A DNA stretch of 64,000 nucleotides from Methylohalobius sp. (GCA_026415315.1 JAOAHI010000004.1:45385-109384); one strand, 5' to 3'; counted from the first letter of the stretch, positions 34,104 to 45,148 are shown. A program made the numbers and translations. Notes: generated from the sequence alone by a model not told the origin.

Positions 34104-35268
34104 ACTCCCCCCTAGCCGCCGCTACCGCACAACGCGCTGCCTCCAACAAGTCACACGCTGGAATCAGAGCAAGGCCCGAGCGCTGCAAAATCTCTCGCCC
34201 GAGTTCGGCCCGCGTCCCCTCCAGCCGCACTACTACCGGCACGTTTACCTGCACCCCCCGCACCGCGGCAACGATGCCCTCCGCGATCAGATCGCAGCGA
34301 ACGATGCCCCCAAAAATGTTGACTAAAACCGCTTTAACCTTGGAATCGGACAAAATGATCTTAAACGCCTCGGCTACCCGCTCGGCCGAAGTCCCACCGC
34401 CCACATCCAGAAAATTAGCCGGCCCCCCGCCGCATTGTTTGATCAAATCCAGGGTTGCCATCGCCAATCCAGCACCGTTGACCATACAACCTATGTCCCC
34501 ATCCAAGGCGATGTAGCTTAAGCCATGGGCACGCGCCTGCTGCTCTCTCTCATCCTCTTGGGTAGGATCGTGCAGACAAGCAATGTCAGGATGAGCGTAC
34601 ATAGCATTGTCGTCGAAATTAAGCTTGGCATCCAACGCCACCAGGTCGCCTTGAGCTGTCACCGCCAATGGGTTGATTTCGATCAAACTCGCGTCTTTGT
34701 CCACGAACAGATGGTAAAGGTTATCCAGCAAGGCGGAGAAGACGGCGACTTGGGTTCCAGAAAGCCCAAGGCCAAACGCCATCTCCCGCTCCTGATACGG
34801 CATAGGGCCAGTAGCCGGATGAATAGCAAAGCGCAAGATTTGCTCAGGATGCTCCGCAGCGAGTTGCTCTATGTCCATTCCTCCAGCAGCGGAGGCGACC
34901 ACCATGACGCGGGCACGCGTCCGGTCGATAAGCAAGCTCACATACAGCTCGCGCGCCACCTCGCTCGCCCTTTCTACCAGCACTGCCTCGACCGGAAGCC
35001 CCTTGGGGCCGGTCTGACGCGTAATTAGCCTAGTACCCAAAAGCCTTGCCGCCGCTTGAGCCACAGCGTCAGGATTTTCAGCCAGTATCACACCGCCGGC
35101 CTTCCCGCGCCCGCCCGCGTGAATCTGGGCTTTAACCAGGAAAGGCCCCGAACCTAACTCAACCGCCGTTTGTCTAGCCTCTTCGCCACTTTTTGTAACT
35201 CGACCTGGGGGTACTGGAATTTTATATTCGGCCAACAATGCTTTGGCCTGGAATTCGTGAATGTTCAT
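34084..35268 (-). CDS. sucC: Succinate-CoA ligase (ADP-forming) beta subunit
   Basis: A 394-residue beta subunit with an ATP-grasp domain. It opens with [20 protein letters not shown], a family hallmark. It carries the [18 protein letters not shown]-binding loop, the IEINPLAVT block and the C-terminal ligase segment [16 protein letters not shown]. With SucD it interconverts succinyl-CoA and succinate in the TCA cycle. Malate-CoA ligase beta subunit is the alternative in methylotrophs. Confidence 0.9.
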   Translation of the reverse strand: MNIHEFQAKALLAEYKIPVPPGRVTKSGEEARQTAVELGSGPFLVKAQIHAGGRGKAGGVILAENPDAVAQAAARLLGTRLITRQTGPKGLPVEAVLVERASEVARELYVSLLIDRTRARVMVVASAAGGMDIEQLAAEHPEQILRFAIHPATGPMPYQEREMAFGLGLSGTQVAVFSALLDNLYHLFVDKDASLIEINPLAVTAQGDLVALDAKLNFDDNAMYAHPDIACLHDPTQEDEREQQARAHGLSYIALDGDIGCMVNGAGLAMATLDLIKQCGGGPANFLDVGGGTSAERVAEAFKIILSDSKVKAVLVNIFGGIVRCDLIAEGIVAAVRGVQVNVPVVVRLEGTRAELGREILQRSGLALIPACDLLEAARCAVAAARGEYERSGR

Positions 35269-35346
35269 CGCCTAACCGCCGTTCTCAGCCATGCCGCTAT
35301 ACTTTAAGGTTGAACGTCGCGCTATTTTACATCTTGCAGCGAGACG

Positions 35347-36960
35347 ATGGCGAACGCTGTCCTTAAACCTTGTCCTTTCTCCGGGTACCGCATCCAATCC
35401 GATCAGGCTTGGCGGTTGCTCGCCGTGTTCGCCGCCTATCAGCTTGCACTGGGCGCTCTGTTCGTAAGCCTGTTCCATTCGCACTTAGGACCAAGCCAAC
35501 TCGGCCAATACAACCCTGAACTTTTCTTGCACGCTGCCTATGGCTATTTAGCCTCCGTCACTATCAGTTTGCTATTTCTTTGGCGCCAGCATCCCTCTTA
35601 TTCCGTGCAAGCAACCGGCCACGTATTTCTGGATTTGGCTTTACTCCCATGTATAGTCTATAGCTGCGGCGGATTGGGAAGCGGGTTCGCTGTGCTTTTG
35701 GCCGTGTCAGTAGTGGCTGCCGGACTCCTCATCGGCGGACGTTGCGCGGTGGGCTTTGCAGCGCTGGCAAGCTTGAGCGTGCTCGCAATCGAGGTGACAG
35801 GCAGCCTGCAAGAGGCATTTACCACCACCCATTACACGTATGCCGGAATGTTAGGAGTTGCCTATTTGACCATCGCCTGGTTGGCAGTCGCCTTGGCCGG
35901 GCGGGTTGAACAGAGCCAAATGTTTGCCGAACGGTGCCAAACGGACTTAATCAACCTCAGGCACCTGAATGAATTTATCGTCCAACATCTCCAGTCCGGA
36001 ATCTTAGTGCTCGACTCCGCCAACCTCGTCCGCCTATGCAACGATTCGGCCTTACGCTTGCTGGGCCTACGCCAGAAACCGAGCGATCTAAGCACCCTGC
36101 CCGGCCTTTTGGTTGCCAGCCTGAGGGAATGGCAAATGAATCCCAGGCACAACCCGGCTGTCCTACTTACCGAGCGCGAACCCATCCAACTTCGCTTCGG
36201 TTACCTGCCTATGCAAGGCGAAACCCTAACCATGGTTTTCATCGAAGACAACGCGCTGTACCAACAGCGCGTCCAGGAAGGCAAGTTGGCTTCCTTGGGC
36301 AGACTAACGGCCAGCATCGCTCACGAAATCCGTAACCCTTTAAGCGCTGTCAGTCACGCCGGCCAGCTCCTGGCTGAGAGCCAATTCTTAGGAGCTCAGG
36401 AAAAACGCCTGGTCGAAATCATCCAAAAGCATTGCCGGCGGGTTAACGAGATCATCAGCAATGTCTTAAGCCTGTCCCGCCGCCAGGCTGCGTGCCGAGA
36501 AAAAATAGAGCTTAACACCTGGCTTAAAGCGTTCTGTAATGAATTTCAAGAGGCCAATCTACGCCGGGAGTTGTTTGAATTACAGCTCCCAACGGAGACG
36601 CTATGCGCCTTAGCCGATCCCGGCCAACTCAAACAAATCCTCGCTAATTTATGCAGCAACGCTTTAAAGTATGGGACGCCGGAGGGAGAGAAGATCACGC
36701 TTAAGCTTTGCCGCTATGGACCAAGCCAACAGCCCTGTATTGAAGTCATCGACCGCGGTCCGGGTATCCCACCCGATCAGATCGGCCACATTTTCGAACC
36801 CTTTTTTACCACCTCGGCAACCGGTACTGGCCTTGGATTGTATATCGCGCGCGAGTTGGCCCAGCTTAATCAGGCAACTTTGGAATATGAATTCGGTAAA
36901 CACGGCAGCTGCTTCCGAGTGATTTTAGCCAGTGCAGATCAAATTATGGTGGAGCTATGA
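35347..36960 (+). CDS. pilS: PilS-type sensor histidine kinase
   Basis: A 537-residue membrane sensor kinase with six N-terminal transmembrane helices (about residues 20-190), a PAS-like region (about 205-300), a HisKA domain with the phospho-acceptor in [14 protein letters not shown] and an HATPase domain with [18 protein letters not shown] and [13 protein letters not shown]. This six-helix layout matches PilS, which controls pilin transcription with PilR. The stop overlaps the pilR start by four bases (ATGA). Confidence 0.88.
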   Translation: MANAVLKPCPFSGYRIQSDQAWRLLAVFAAYQLALGALFVSLFHSHLGPSQLGQYNPELFLHAAYGYLASVTISLLFLWRQHPSYSVQATGHVFLDLALLPCIVYSCGGLGSGFAVLLAVSVVAAGLLIGGRCAVGFAALASLSVLAIEVTGSLQEAFTTTHYTYAGMLGVAYLTIAWLAVALAGRVEQSQMFAERCQTDLINLRHLNEFIVQHLQSGILVLDSANLVRLCNDSALRLLGLRQKPSDLSTLPGLLVASLREWQMNPRHNPAVLLTEREPIQLRFGYLPMQGETLTMVFIEDNALYQQRVQEGKLASLGRLTASIAHEIRNPLSAVSHAGQLLAESQFLGAQEKRLVEIIQKHCRRVNEIISNVLSLSRRQAACREKIELNTWLKAFCNEFQEANLRRELFELQLPTETLCALADPGQLKQILANLCSNALKYGTPEGEKITLKLCRYGPSQQPCIEVIDRGPGIPPDQIGHIFEPFFTTSATGTGLGLYIARELAQLNQATLEYEFGKHGSCFRVILASADQIMVEL

Positions 36961-38306
36961 CCCACTCAACCGCTCTCATCGTCGATGATGAATCCGACCT
37001 ATTGGAACTGATGGAGTTAACCTTAGCGCAGATGGACGTTCAAACCCACACTGCGACTACGTTGAAAGCAGCCAAAGAGCTGCTCTTGCGCCAGACGTTT
37101 CAGCTGTGCCTGACTGACATGCGCTTGCCGGACGGAGACGGTTTAGAACTAGTAAGCTACATCCAGGAGAACTTCCCCCAGTTGCCAGTAGCTGTCATTA
37201 CTGCTTATGGCAACACGGAGGCGGCAGTCAAGGCACTCAAAGCGGGTGCCTACGATTTTGTCCCCAAACCGGTAGATCTTAAGGTATTGCGCAAACTGGT
37301 CAGTACAGCTCTGAAGCTGAGCGAGAAGCGTGGGCGCAAGGACAGGCGCTCGCGCGACGTGCTGTTGGGAGAATCGCCAGCGATGCGTGAAATCCGCTCC
37401 AAGATCGTAAAATTGGCCCGCACTCAAGCGCCGGTCTTTATTCATGGTGAAACCGGAACCGGCAAAGAGCTCGTCGCTCGCCTCATCCACGCCAAAAGTC
37501 CGCGCGCCGATAAACCTTTTGTCGCCGTCAACTGCGGAGCGATTCCGTCTGAGTTGATGGAAAGCGAGTTTTTTGGCCATCGCAAGGGCAGTTTCTCTGG
37601 CGCGATCTCCGATCAAGTGGGACTGTTCCAAGCAGCCGATGGCGGCAGTCTGTTTCTCGATGAGGTCGCCGAATTGCCGCTTGGGCTGCAGGTGAAACTC
37701 TTGCGGGCGATCCAAGAGAAAACCATTCGTCCCATCGGCGCCGAACAAGAAATTCCTGTCGATGTGCGCATCTTAAGCGCTACCCATAAAGACCTCAAAA
37801 AACTAGTGGCGGAAGGAAAGTTTCGCCAAGACCTTTTCTACCGCATCAACGTCATCGAGTTGGAAATTCCTCCCCTGCGCCAGCGGCTCGAAGATGTCCC
37901 GTTGCTCGTTGAGCGATTTCTGGCCCAACTGGCCCAAGAGAATAGCTTACAGCGCCTGACTCTGAGCCAACGTGCGCTAGAAGCTCTTTGTCGGTATGAG
38001 TTCCCAGGCAACGTGCGCGAACTGGAAAACATCCTCGAGCGGGCAGTTGCTCTCTGCGAGGGAGAAGTGATCGATATTGACGACTTAGATCTAGCCAATG
38101 TTACCAAAACCCAGTTTTCCGGACCCGCTCAGGAAGAGACGACAAAAGGAGAATTTTCTTTAGAGGAGTACTTGATGCGAATCGAACGGCACGCGATCCT
38201 GGAGGCTCTGGAGCAAACGCGCTGGAATCGTACTGCCGCAGCGAAAAAGCTGGGTCTGACGTTCCGATCCCTGCGCTACCGTCTGAAGAAACTAGGCATT
38301 GACTAA
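36957..38306 (+). CDS. pilR: PilR-type sigma-54-dependent response regulator
   Basis: A 449-residue NtrC-family activator. It has a receiver domain with phospho-Asp54 in [10 protein letters not shown], an AAA+ domain with Walker A GETGTGKE and Walker [18 protein letters not shown], and a Fis-type HTH at the C-terminus ([20 protein letters not shown]). The sigma-54 contact loop reads GSFSGA rather than GAFTGA; GSFTGA-type variants are usual in PilR. It follows pilS with overlap and presumably activates pilA, which is outside the window. Confidence 0.9.
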   Translation: MTHSTALIVDDESDLLELMELTLAQMDVQTHTATTLKAAKELLLRQTFQLCLTDMRLPDGDGLELVSYIQENFPQLPVAVITAYGNTEAAVKALKAGAYDFVPKPVDLKVLRKLVSTALKLSEKRGRKDRRSRDVLLGESPAMREIRSKIVKLARTQAPVFIHGETGTGKELVARLIHAKSPRADKPFVAVNCGAIPSELMESEFFGHRKGSFSGAISDQVGLFQAADGGSLFLDEVAELPLGLQVKLLRAIQEKTIRPIGAEQEIPVDVRILSATHKDLKKLVAEGKFRQDLFYRINVIELEIPPLRQRLEDVPLLVERFLAQLAQENSLQRLTLSQRALEALCRYEFPGNVRELENILERAVALCEGEVIDIDDLDLANVTKTQFSGPAQEETTKGEFSLEEYLMRIERHAILEALEQTRWNRTAAAKKLGLTFRSLRYRLKKLGID

Positions 38307-38710
38307 GCCCAGTATTTTCTTAGCGCCTTAAACCGCTCCAACGCTTCTCTGACTTTGGCGTCGATGCTTTCTTCCTGTAATTCGGTATTGCGATATACGC
38401 GGTCCAGCAACCCCTCTTTGACCATCGCCTCTTTGATCCAGCGCTTGGCAAAGCGATAATTGGTAGGCACAGCCGCTGTCTCCCCGGTTGTCGGATCGCG
38501 CAGCTGTTTAACTTGCGCAATCTCTTCCTGCCCAGGCAAAGCTTCCACGGACCCAGAGGTCTGAGTGGCTAGAGCCTCTCTTGGCTTAGCCTTTTCCGCG
38601 TGAACCCGCGCATAGAATTCTTTGGCGCCTTCGCCCATAAAGGCGGTAATCAAAACATAGAGGATGTAAACGATCAGCAAGATAGAGATACCGGCCAAAA
38701 ACGTAGTCAT
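38303..38710 (-). CDS. Single-pass membrane protein of unknown function
   Basis: A 135-residue protein with one N-terminal transmembrane helix (about residues 5-26) and a charged, mostly helical cytosolic part with [21 protein letters not shown] do not recognise a family. It sits between the convergent pilR and the end of the eight-gene fhc/fwd operon, 65 bases beyond fhcC, and could be an operon tail gene. No function is proposed. Confidence 0.6.
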   Translation of the reverse strand: MTTFLAGISILLIVYILYVLITAFMGEGAKEFYARVHAEKAKPREALATQTSGSVEALPGQEEIAQVKQLRDPTTGETAAVPTNYRFAKRWIKEAMVKEGLLDRVYRNTELQEESIDAKVREALERFKALRKYWA

Positions 38711-38775
38711 TGCACGTCCTCCCCCTTAGGCCTTCGTTATCGTTATAAAAACATAAGCCTAGCCGATCTGACGCA

Positions 38776-39606
38776 TTACAGACAAGAGCTTAAGGTGCGG
38801 ATCAAGATCTCACCCCGACCGACAGTGGCTAGATCCCCGCCATAGCGGCGGACTCGTGCGAAAGCCGCATCCGGCGAAGCAAAACGGCTGTCCAGCGTCC
38901 TCAGCGCGGCAAACCACAAAGGAAGATACGACAAAGTATGGATTCCGCAGTCGCCAAAGGTCGGAAGGATTTCAGTCTCTTGCCACAATAGCACCGTCCC
39001 GCGCCGCAAGCCGTATCCCAGAAAGCGCCCTGTCCGACCCATCACCGCGATGGTGCCAGCGATCATGCGCGCAGCGCAGTAATTTCCCACATCGCCCTCC
39101 ACCAACACGATCCCGCCTCGCATTTGATCCCCGACGCGATCGCCGGCATCGCCTTTGACCAGCACGGTTCCGCCGCGCATCCCGCGCTTGTCTCCCGGCA
39201 GAGCTGCAGCTAAAAAATCCCCCGCCTGGCCGTCGATCTGGATCAGACCACCACGCATCTCACAGGCGACAAAGGCATCGGCATTCCCGGTCACATGAAT
39301 GCGCCCAGATCTAAGCCCCATTCCCAAATAGGCACCGGCATCGCCCTCCACCCGAATTTCTACCTCGGAGGCGCCTTTTCCGATAAAGTCGAGCTTGGCG
39401 CAAGAATTGCGGATAACCATACGCAAGGGGCTAGCATGCGGTGCCCCTATCTCCTCGACTCCAAACAGCTCGTCTACCCGGTACGTTTTTTTGCCCGACC
39501 ACAATTTAAGGGCAGCGATCTCCTCCGAGGTCAAACCAGGAGCTGCGCTCAAAGGGGATAAATCCACGCGCTGGCTGGGCTCAGTTTTGAGGGTCAAAAT
39601 CAGCAT
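38776..39606 (-). CDS. fhcC: Formyltransferase/hydrolase complex subunit C (formylmethanofuran dehydrogenase subunit C), set 1
   Basis: A 276-residue subunit that folds as a right-handed beta-helix made of repeated GGxIxVxGxAGDxxGxxMRGG turns, like the C-terminal domain of glutamate synthase. In the Fhc complex it holds the other subunits together and carries no known catalytic site. I set the start at the ATG at 39606, which overlaps the fhcD stop by seven bases (ATGCTGA) and opens with MLILTLK; a longer frame to 39708 would run through fhcD. It is the last gene of the first-type (hydrolytic) BADC set. Confidence 0.9.
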   Translation of the reverse strand: MLILTLKTEPSQRVDLSPLSAAPGLTSEEIAALKLWSGKKTYRVDELFGVEEIGAPHASPLRMVIRNSCAKLDFIGKGASEVEIRVEGDAGAYLGMGLRSGRIHVTGNADAFVACEMRGGLIQIDGQAGDFLAAALPGDKRGMRGGTVLVKGDAGDRVGDQMRGGIVLVEGDVGNYCAARMIAGTIAVMGRTGRFLGYGLRRGTVLLWQETEILPTFGDCGIHTLSYLPLWFAALRTLDSRFASPDAAFARVRRYGGDLATVGRGEILIRTLSSCL

Positions 39607-40502
39607 AAGCTCATGATTTGATGCAAGTGAAAGTGGAACGGCCCCAATTTCCCCCCATAGTTGCCAGCGCTGATGCGGCGGACGCCGCTTTTTGCTCCGT
39701 ACGTACAAATAGTTTCGATACCCACCCGCATCGCCTGCTCAACATCCTCTCGGCTCAAACCGTCGATAACGATCTCCATCACCGAGCCGATCTCAGGCGA
39801 CAGCTGGGTCTTGGTCACCCCTTTCAAAGTCGGACAGAAGGCATCGTTAGTAGACGCATTCTGCCCCTTATATTTGGAACCTACCTTGGAGCCGGATCGC
39901 ACTACCCCTCCAGGGAAAGGCAAGATCACATTGGGTAAGCGGCGCATCGCTTTAACAGCCGCCTCACACGCCGCTAGCGCCTGAGGTTGAGATTTGGCTA
40001 AGACTAAGAGATTGCCGCCGCCGACGGCATCTACAATGTAGCCCATCTCTTCGATTAGAAACTCACCGTCCATCACTGGAATGCGCCAGAAACGCCTCCC
40101 GCCGATTTTCTTCGAGATCTGAAATCCATCGCCGTAATAGCGCAGGTATTGCCCCAAGGGGAGAGGGGTTCCTTCGTGAAGCCCAGCAAACAAGGCAGAG
40201 GTGGGAGCGGTCAGGACGCACTGCCCAGCACGAACCTCTACCTGTTTGGTCAAGCTCTTGACCCCCATGGCGAAGATCAATACCGAAACGCCAGGCCTTC
40301 CATCTGGAGTGTCTTGCGGGGAGAGTTCGCGCTCGATTCCCGCCTCGCAACCGCAACCGATTACCGAGGTGGCAAAGCCGGTCATGGCGCGCGCACTGTG
40401 GTAAGCCCACTCCAAAGTTTGGGCCGTGATAATCAGGCGCGTGGCCTTCATCGGAAAGCCCTCGGCAAACGTGTCATCGATTGCAATCCCATTGACGATC
40501 AT
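39600..40502 (-). CDS. fhcD: Formylmethanofuran-tetrahydromethanopterin N-formyltransferase FhcD, set 1
   Basis: A 300-residue formyltransferase that moves the formyl group between tetrahydromethanopterin and methanofuran-type carriers. Conserved segments include DDTFAEGFPMKATRLIITA, MTGFATSVIGCGCEAGIE, DTPDGRPGVSVLIF and YCPTLKG-like residues near 240. In methylotrophs the reaction runs from formyl-H4MPT towards the furan carrier during formaldehyde oxidation. The start at 40502 overlaps the fhcA stop as ATGA; the frame extends six codons further upstream without benefit. Confidence 0.93.
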   Translation of the reverse strand: MIVNGIAIDDTFAEGFPMKATRLIITAQTLEWAYHSARAMTGFATSVIGCGCEAGIERELSPQDTPDGRPGVSVLIFAMGVKSLTKQVEVRAGQCVLTAPTSALFAGLHEGTPLPLGQYLRYYGDGFQISKKIGGRRFWRIPVMDGEFLIEEMGYIVDAVGGGNLLVLAKSQPQALAACEAAVKAMRRLPNVILPFPGGVVRSGSKVGSKYKGQNASTNDAFCPTLKGVTKTQLSPEIGSVMEIVIDGLSREDVEQAMRVGIETICTYGAKSGVRRISAGNYGGKLGPFHFHLHQIMSLC

Positions 40503-42166
40503 CGGTTGTGGCTCCCCCAACAGGGGTGGACCGTGACGCTGCCCTTCTCGTCTTCGTAAAGTTCCTCGTCGCGGATGGGGAAATTATCAAGTTTTAGGGT
40601 AAGATGACGGTCGAAGTACTCGGCAAGCTGCTTTTCTATGCCGGGATCGTAAGCCGGTTTGACCGTGTGAGTAGTCCCCCAGGTCACTTCCACCACTTGG
40701 CCATCTTTTACTACTAATTTCCCGTCCTTGAATACGTATGCGGGCTTAGCAAACATCTCTTCTTTATTCTCTTGAGGAGTATAAACGGTGATGTCAGCCA
40801 CTGCCCCGGCGCCCAAGTGGCCGCGATCGGACAAGCCGATCAGTTCAGCCGGCCCAGCCCGGGTCATGATCGCAATCTCATACAGGGAATATTCACGCTT
40901 AATGCTCGCCAATGTTGTCATCTTCTGGGCTTCGGGATGGAGCCTTCTAAGCTGCTCGTCGCGAAAGCTTTTATCCATCAGGAGGCGAATCAGGTGAGGG
41001 TAGCTGGTGAAAGGTGCCCCGTTGGGATGGTCGGTGGTCAAATACACCCGCCAAGGGTTGTCGATCAACAAGAAAATCTCCAAACCGATAGCCCACTGCA
41101 AGGCATTGACGAAATTTTTGTCGCGGTATTTGAACGGCACCACCCCACAGCCGGCCTCGCACTCGATGTCCATGCACACCCATTTCTTAGGATGGGCGTG
41201 GCGGGCGTTGGCGTGTTGATGCATGCTGTCACCGGAAGCGGTCACAGTCTGGCCAAATAGGATCTGACCCACATCCACAGTGATGTTGTGGCTGGCGTTG
41301 ATCACCTCGGCCAAGCGTGCCGCTCCTGAGGAGAACTTGAAATCCCCCTCAGCGCCATAACTGTGAAATTGAACATGCGTCAAATGGATGGGCAAGCCTT
41401 CCACTGCCGCAATGGTCTTAAGCGTGGTCTCGACATTGCCCGGTACGCCCAAATTGCAGCCGTGGACGTGGAGCGGGTGCGGCACTCCCAATTCGTACAC
41501 CGCGCGCGCCAGCGTAGTCAAAACTTGGCGCGGAGTGACGCCGTAAAACTCATGTTTTTCATCAAGATCCAATGCCCGCTGGTTGAACTTGAACGCGCTG
41601 ATACCGCCGGGATTGACTACCTTGACCCCGATGCACTGGGTGGCATTCAAAGTCCAAGCCACATAGTCATTGATCAGTTTTTGCTCGGCCCCGGCCTGCA
41701 GCAGACGCAAGAAAAAATCATCGCTGCCGAGCATGACATATCCGCCTTTGTCTAAGATAGGGATATCGGCCATCTCCATGTGCGCCTGGCGGGCATTGAT
41801 CGGCAGCACAGCCGGCTCGAACGCCGCAGTAAACCCCATCTCGGCATATCGGTAACCTGTAACCCAGGCGCTCGGGACAGCGTGGCCGCAGCCAGAATGG
41901 AGTCGCTCTATGCGCGGCACCGGATCTGAGCGATGATCTTCAGGCAGCAGCATCCGAGCAAGATTGACCTTGCCCCCGCCGATGTGAGTGTGCATATCGA
42001 TGGCACCTGCCATCACCACCTTGCCGCGCAAATCGTACTCTTGATCTACTTTAGCCGAGACAGGCGGGTCGACGATGCGCCCATCTTGGATATAAAGATC
42101 GAGCACACGACCGTTGACGCGGTGGGCCGGATCGTAAACGGTACCACCGGAAAGTTTGATCAGCAT
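40499..42166 (-). CDS. fhcA: Formyltransferase/hydrolase complex subunit A (formylmethanofuran dehydrogenase subunit A), set 1
   Basis: A 555-residue amidohydrolase-family subunit with a binuclear metal centre that hydrolyses the N-formyl group to formate. Metal ligands are visible: HTH at residues 59-61, the Lys in GVKVVNPGG that is carboxylated in relatives, HPLHVHGCNLG and the Asp in LTTDHPNGAPF. In bacterial Fhc complexes this subunit performs the hydrolysis that yields free formate. It is seven bases from fhcB and overlaps fhcD. Confidence 0.94.
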   Translation of the reverse strand: MLIKLSGGTVYDPAHRVNGRVLDLYIQDGRIVDPPVSAKVDQEYDLRGKVVMAGAIDMHTHIGGGKVNLARMLLPEDHRSDPVPRIERLHSGCGHAVPSAWVTGYRYAEMGFTAAFEPAVLPINARQAHMEMADIPILDKGGYVMLGSDDFFLRLLQAGAEQKLINDYVAWTLNATQCIGVKVVNPGGISAFKFNQRALDLDEKHEFYGVTPRQVLTTLARAVYELGVPHPLHVHGCNLGVPGNVETTLKTIAAVEGLPIHLTHVQFHSYGAEGDFKFSSGAARLAEVINASHNITVDVGQILFGQTVTASGDSMHQHANARHAHPKKWVCMDIECEAGCGVVPFKYRDKNFVNALQWAIGLEIFLLIDNPWRVYLTTDHPNGAPFTSYPHLIRLLMDKSFRDEQLRRLHPEAQKMTTLASIKREYSLYEIAIMTRAGPAELIGLSDRGHLGAGAVADITVYTPQENKEEMFAKPAYVFKDGKLVVKDGQVVEVTWGTTHTVKPAYDPGIEKQLAEYFDRHLTLKLDNFPIRDEELYEDEKGSVTVHPCWGSHNR

Positions 42167-42172
42167 GTGGAC

Positions 42173-43435
42173 CTATTCCAAAACTTGATAAATAGCGTTT
42201 AGAACCTGAGCGACGCTGGGCAGCCCCACATCGCGCAGTTTATGCAGACGGATCGCCACCACGTTGTCCATACGATAGGTGTGGCCCGAATGATCTATCC
42301 CTGGCACTCCAACTGGAATGTACACCTCAGGTAGCTGCTCAAAGCTCATGCCACAACGACCCAAAACGACTGTCGGAACAGCACTAACTGGTGGAGAGCG
42401 GGCAATATTATACGCCGAGATCCACAGCAAAGCGTCGGCCTCACCGCTGTCCAGCAACCGGTCTGTGGCATGAAAATAAGGGTCGTATTCGGGAAAACCT
42501 CGACTGAACCGCACGCGCGTGGGGTACCCCGTCAACCAAGTACACACTTGGGTTGCGGTCTGGTCGCCCTCTTTTCCCCCTAGCGGTAAACCTGCACAGC
42601 GCGTCGTACGATTTAGACTTTTGATCAATTCACATACTGTCTGCACGGTGAGCTCGGCGTGCGGCCAATCTAGGGCTGAAGCTGCCCACGCGATTACGGC
42701 GTAGCGGGCAGACTGGAGCTTGGCTGCCAAGCATTGGAGCTCGCTCAGATCTATGCCTCCTATCTTTTCGATCGCTAAAGAACAGCCGTTAACTAGGGCT
42801 CTAAGCACTGCTACTACCGCTGGCAGATCCTCATCCGCGCATTCAAGCACCCAAGGGTTTATGCCCTGGACCCAGCGCTCCGAGGGCGGCTTTCCTAGAT
42901 ACACCACTTCGCGACAGGAGGCTTCTACAAACATCCCATCGACCAAAACACAGCGTTCGAAAAACCGTGGAAAGAGAGAATCTATATTCGTTCCCAAAAC
43001 GACCACCAAGTCGGCCCGGTTTTTGACTTCAGCTAAAGTAGCTGTCATCCAGCCGCTATCTTGGAAAGCCAAAAGATTGCGCAAAGCGGCCTTGCTCCCC
43101 ATACCGTCCACTACTCCCCCTAGGCGATCGGCCAACCTAATCGCCGCCCGCATCCCAGCCACATCGGTGGCTAACCCAGCGATCAAGGGTAATTCCGCAT
43201 GCGCCAGGATCTCCGCCGCCCTCGCCACTGCCTCGGGGAGGGAAACTGGCTGACCTAAAAGAGTTGGACTTTTAGCGCCCAAAGGCTGCTCAAACGCTGG
43301 CTGGGTAATTGGATCGCCATTGGCCAGCACCTGCACCCTCTCGCCTTCCACTTTGACCTTCAAGTCGTCGCAACCAAGGCCACAAAAAGGGCTAGGGACA
43401 TGCTCCCACAGCCCAGGCTCCACCATCACAGCCAT
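42173..43435 (-). CDS. fhcB: Formyltransferase/hydrolase complex subunit B, redox-inactive type (formylmethanofuran dehydrogenase subunit B), set 1
   Basis: A 420-residue homologue of archaeal FwdB that has lost its redox site, as known for methylotroph FhcB. The Fe-S motif is reduced to SPFCGLGCDD: the first Cys is Ser15 and the fourth Cys is missing. The region equivalent to the metal-binding Cys-His reads VVDGMGSKAALRN with neither residue. It is presumably structural in the hydrolytic complex. No separate FwdD-like domain accompanies this set. It starts 14 bases after the end of the set 2 C gene, so all eight genes are likely one transcript. Confidence 0.92.
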   Translation of the reverse strand: MAVMVEPGLWEHVPSPFCGLGCDDLKVKVEGERVQVLANGDPITQPAFEQPLGAKSPTLLGQPVSLPEAVARAAEILAHAELPLIAGLATDVAGMRAAIRLADRLGGVVDGMGSKAALRNLLAFQDSGWMTATLAEVKNRADLVVVLGTNIDSLFPRFFERCVLVDGMFVEASCREVVYLGKPPSERWVQGINPWVLECADEDLPAVVAVLRALVNGCSLAIEKIGGIDLSELQCLAAKLQSARYAVIAWAASALDWPHAELTVQTVCELIKSLNRTTRCAGLPLGGKEGDQTATQVCTWLTGYPTRVRFSRGFPEYDPYFHATDRLLDSGEADALLWISAYNIARSPPVSAVPTVVLGRCGMSFEQLPEVYIPVGVPGIDHSGHTYRMDNVVAIRLHKLRDVGLPSVAQVLNAIYQVLE

Positions 43436-43448
43436 ACGTGAAATTCTC

Positions 43449-44255
43449 TTAGCCTGCGTACAATAAAATTTCGCCTTTGTTCAGCTCGATCGCATCCCCG
43501 CTAAAACGGCGATATGGGCCGTTGATATAGACGTCTTCTATGGTAAACCCCTGGCGGCGCAGATACAGCAAAAGCGTGCGGACGATAGGGGGACGATAGG
43601 TGGTATCGTAACAAAAGGTAGGTAAGAGCTCAGCCGGCTGCGTGGAGAGAATAGTACCACGCACCATCCCTGCTCCGGAGCGCAGGCCCAAATTCCCCAA
43701 CACCACGACGGTACCTGCCTTCAAGTTAACGCCGGTGAAATCGCCGCTGTCGCCAGCTATGGCGATCAGCCCACGGCGCATGCCGTTACCCACCTCGTTC
43801 TTGGCCGAGCCTAAAATGAAAATCTCTCCGCCGGTCATACCAACAGCCGCTCCGCGCACAGCGCTGCCAACCAGGTGGCCAGCATCGCCTAAAATGGTGA
43901 TCCGACCGCCGCGCATCTCTCGTCCAACCCAGTCGCCAGCTGAGCCTTCGACCACGATCTCCCCACCGCGCATCTCCGCCCCCAGATGAGCGCCGACATT
44001 GCCTACAATTCTAAGCTTGCCATCGCTCATGCCTGCGCCTACTTGCTTAACTTTGGCTAGATCTCCCTCCACCGTCACCGTACCGTTTTGCGCCCCCTCC
44101 TGGATATGGAAAAATTCCCCCAATTCCGCTCTCTGGTTGCCGTGGAAAACTAAAAGTTTAGCGATCTCTTTTGCACTTTTGCCCAACAGCTGATCGGGGC
44201 ACAGGCAATCAGTCTCAAGGGGCACTTCAGGAGCCGTGTGCAAACTCAACCTCAT
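43449..44255 (-). CDS. fwdC: Formylmethanofuran dehydrogenase/Fhc subunit C, set 2
   Basis: A 268-residue beta-helix subunit built from GGxIxVxGSAGDWVGxEMRGG repeats (about residues 75-215). It starts by ATGA overlap with the upstream formyltransferase gene. It is clearly paralogous to the set 1 C subunit but differs throughout, so the duplication is old or one set was acquired. It should assemble with the set 2 A, B and D subunits. Confidence 0.9.
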   Translation of the reverse strand: MRLSLHTAPEVPLETDCLCPDQLLGKSAKEIAKLLVFHGNQRAELGEFFHIQEGAQNGTVTVEGDLAKVKQVGAGMSDGKLRIVGNVGAHLGAEMRGGEIVVEGSAGDWVGREMRGGRITILGDAGHLVGSAVRGAAVGMTGGEIFILGSAKNEVGNGMRRGLIAIAGDSGDFTGVNLKAGTVVVLGNLGLRSGAGMVRGTILSTQPAELLPTFCYDTTYRPPIVRTLLLYLRRQGFTIEDVYINGPYRRFSGDAIELNKGEILLYAG

Positions 44256-45142
44256 GATCCACCTTGGAGAAGCGCGTGCAGAGCAAACTGAAACTGACCT
44301 AGACTGCCTCCGTAATTACCGGCGCTGATTTGGATCACGCTCTCACCTGCGGCCGCGCAGATGCCACGCCGCATCGCTTCAGCCACCGCTTGTTCAGTCA
44401 GGCCATCGACGACGATTTCCAGAACGCAACCAACGCTCTCCGGCAATTGAGTCTTTGCACGCCCACGCAGTGAGGGACAATACGCCTCGTTGGTCGAAGC
44501 CGGCAGAGATTTATAACGCGATCCAGGTTTGCTGCCGCTACGCACCACTCCCTCTGGGAACGGCATGATCACACCTTCCACTTGCATAGCGGCCACAGCT
44601 CTCTCGGCTGCGCTGAGCGTAGAGGACAGATCTCGGCCCAGGATAAGAAAATTACCACCCCCTACGGCCGGCTGTACGCCAAAAGATTCCTCGACTAGGA
44701 ATTCACCCTCCATGACTGGAATGCGCCAAAAACGGCTGCCTCCGATCACTTTGCTCGCTTGGTAGCCATCCCCAAAGTAGCGTAGCTTCCCCCCTATTTC
44801 TATGCTTTCTTTAGTCTTTAACCCATTGAAGCAGGCTGTAGTCGGGCAGGTCATCACGCATTGGCCTATGCGCTCAATCAAGCGGCTGCCTACCCCCTTA
44901 GGACTGCCGGCAAACAGGAGAACGCTCACTCCCGGCCGACCATCGGGGGTCTCCTCGGCTACCAGCAGGCGTTCGATTCCCGCCTCGCACTTGCAGCCGA
45001 TCACTGAAGTGGCAAAACCCGTCATGGAACGAGCTGCAGCCAACGCCCATTTCTCGCTTTCGCCAGTGATGATCACGCGCGCCCCCCACATAGCGAAGGC
45101 TTCGGCGAAAGTATCGGCGATTTCGGTGGATCCCAGGAACAT
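44252..45142 (-). CDS. fhcD: Formylmethanofuran-tetrahydromethanopterin N-formyltransferase, set 2
   Basis: A 296-residue formyltransferase paralogue of the gene at 39600-40502. Shared landmarks are ADTFAEAFAMWGARVIITG, MTGFATSVIGCKCEAGIE, ETPDGRPGVSVLLF, FWRIPVMEGEFL and the C-terminal ISAGNYGGSLGQF. A second formyltransferase next to a redox-type B subunit suggests that this set receives the formyl group from the same pterin carrier. It is seven bases downstream of the A gene. Confidence 0.93.
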   Translation of the reverse strand: MFLGSTEIADTFAEAFAMWGARVIITGESEKWALAAARSMTGFATSVIGCKCEAGIERLLVAEETPDGRPGVSVLLFAGSPKGVGSRLIERIGQCVMTCPTTACFNGLKTKESIEIGGKLRYFGDGYQASKVIGGSRFWRIPVMEGEFLVEESFGVQPAVGGGNFLILGRDLSSTLSAAERAVAAMQVEGVIMPFPEGVVRSGSKPGSRYKSLPASTNEAYCPSLRGRAKTQLPESVGCVLEIVVDGLTEQAVAEAMRRGICAAAGESVIQISAGNYGGSLGQFQFALHALLQGGS

Positions 45143-45148
45143 GCGCTT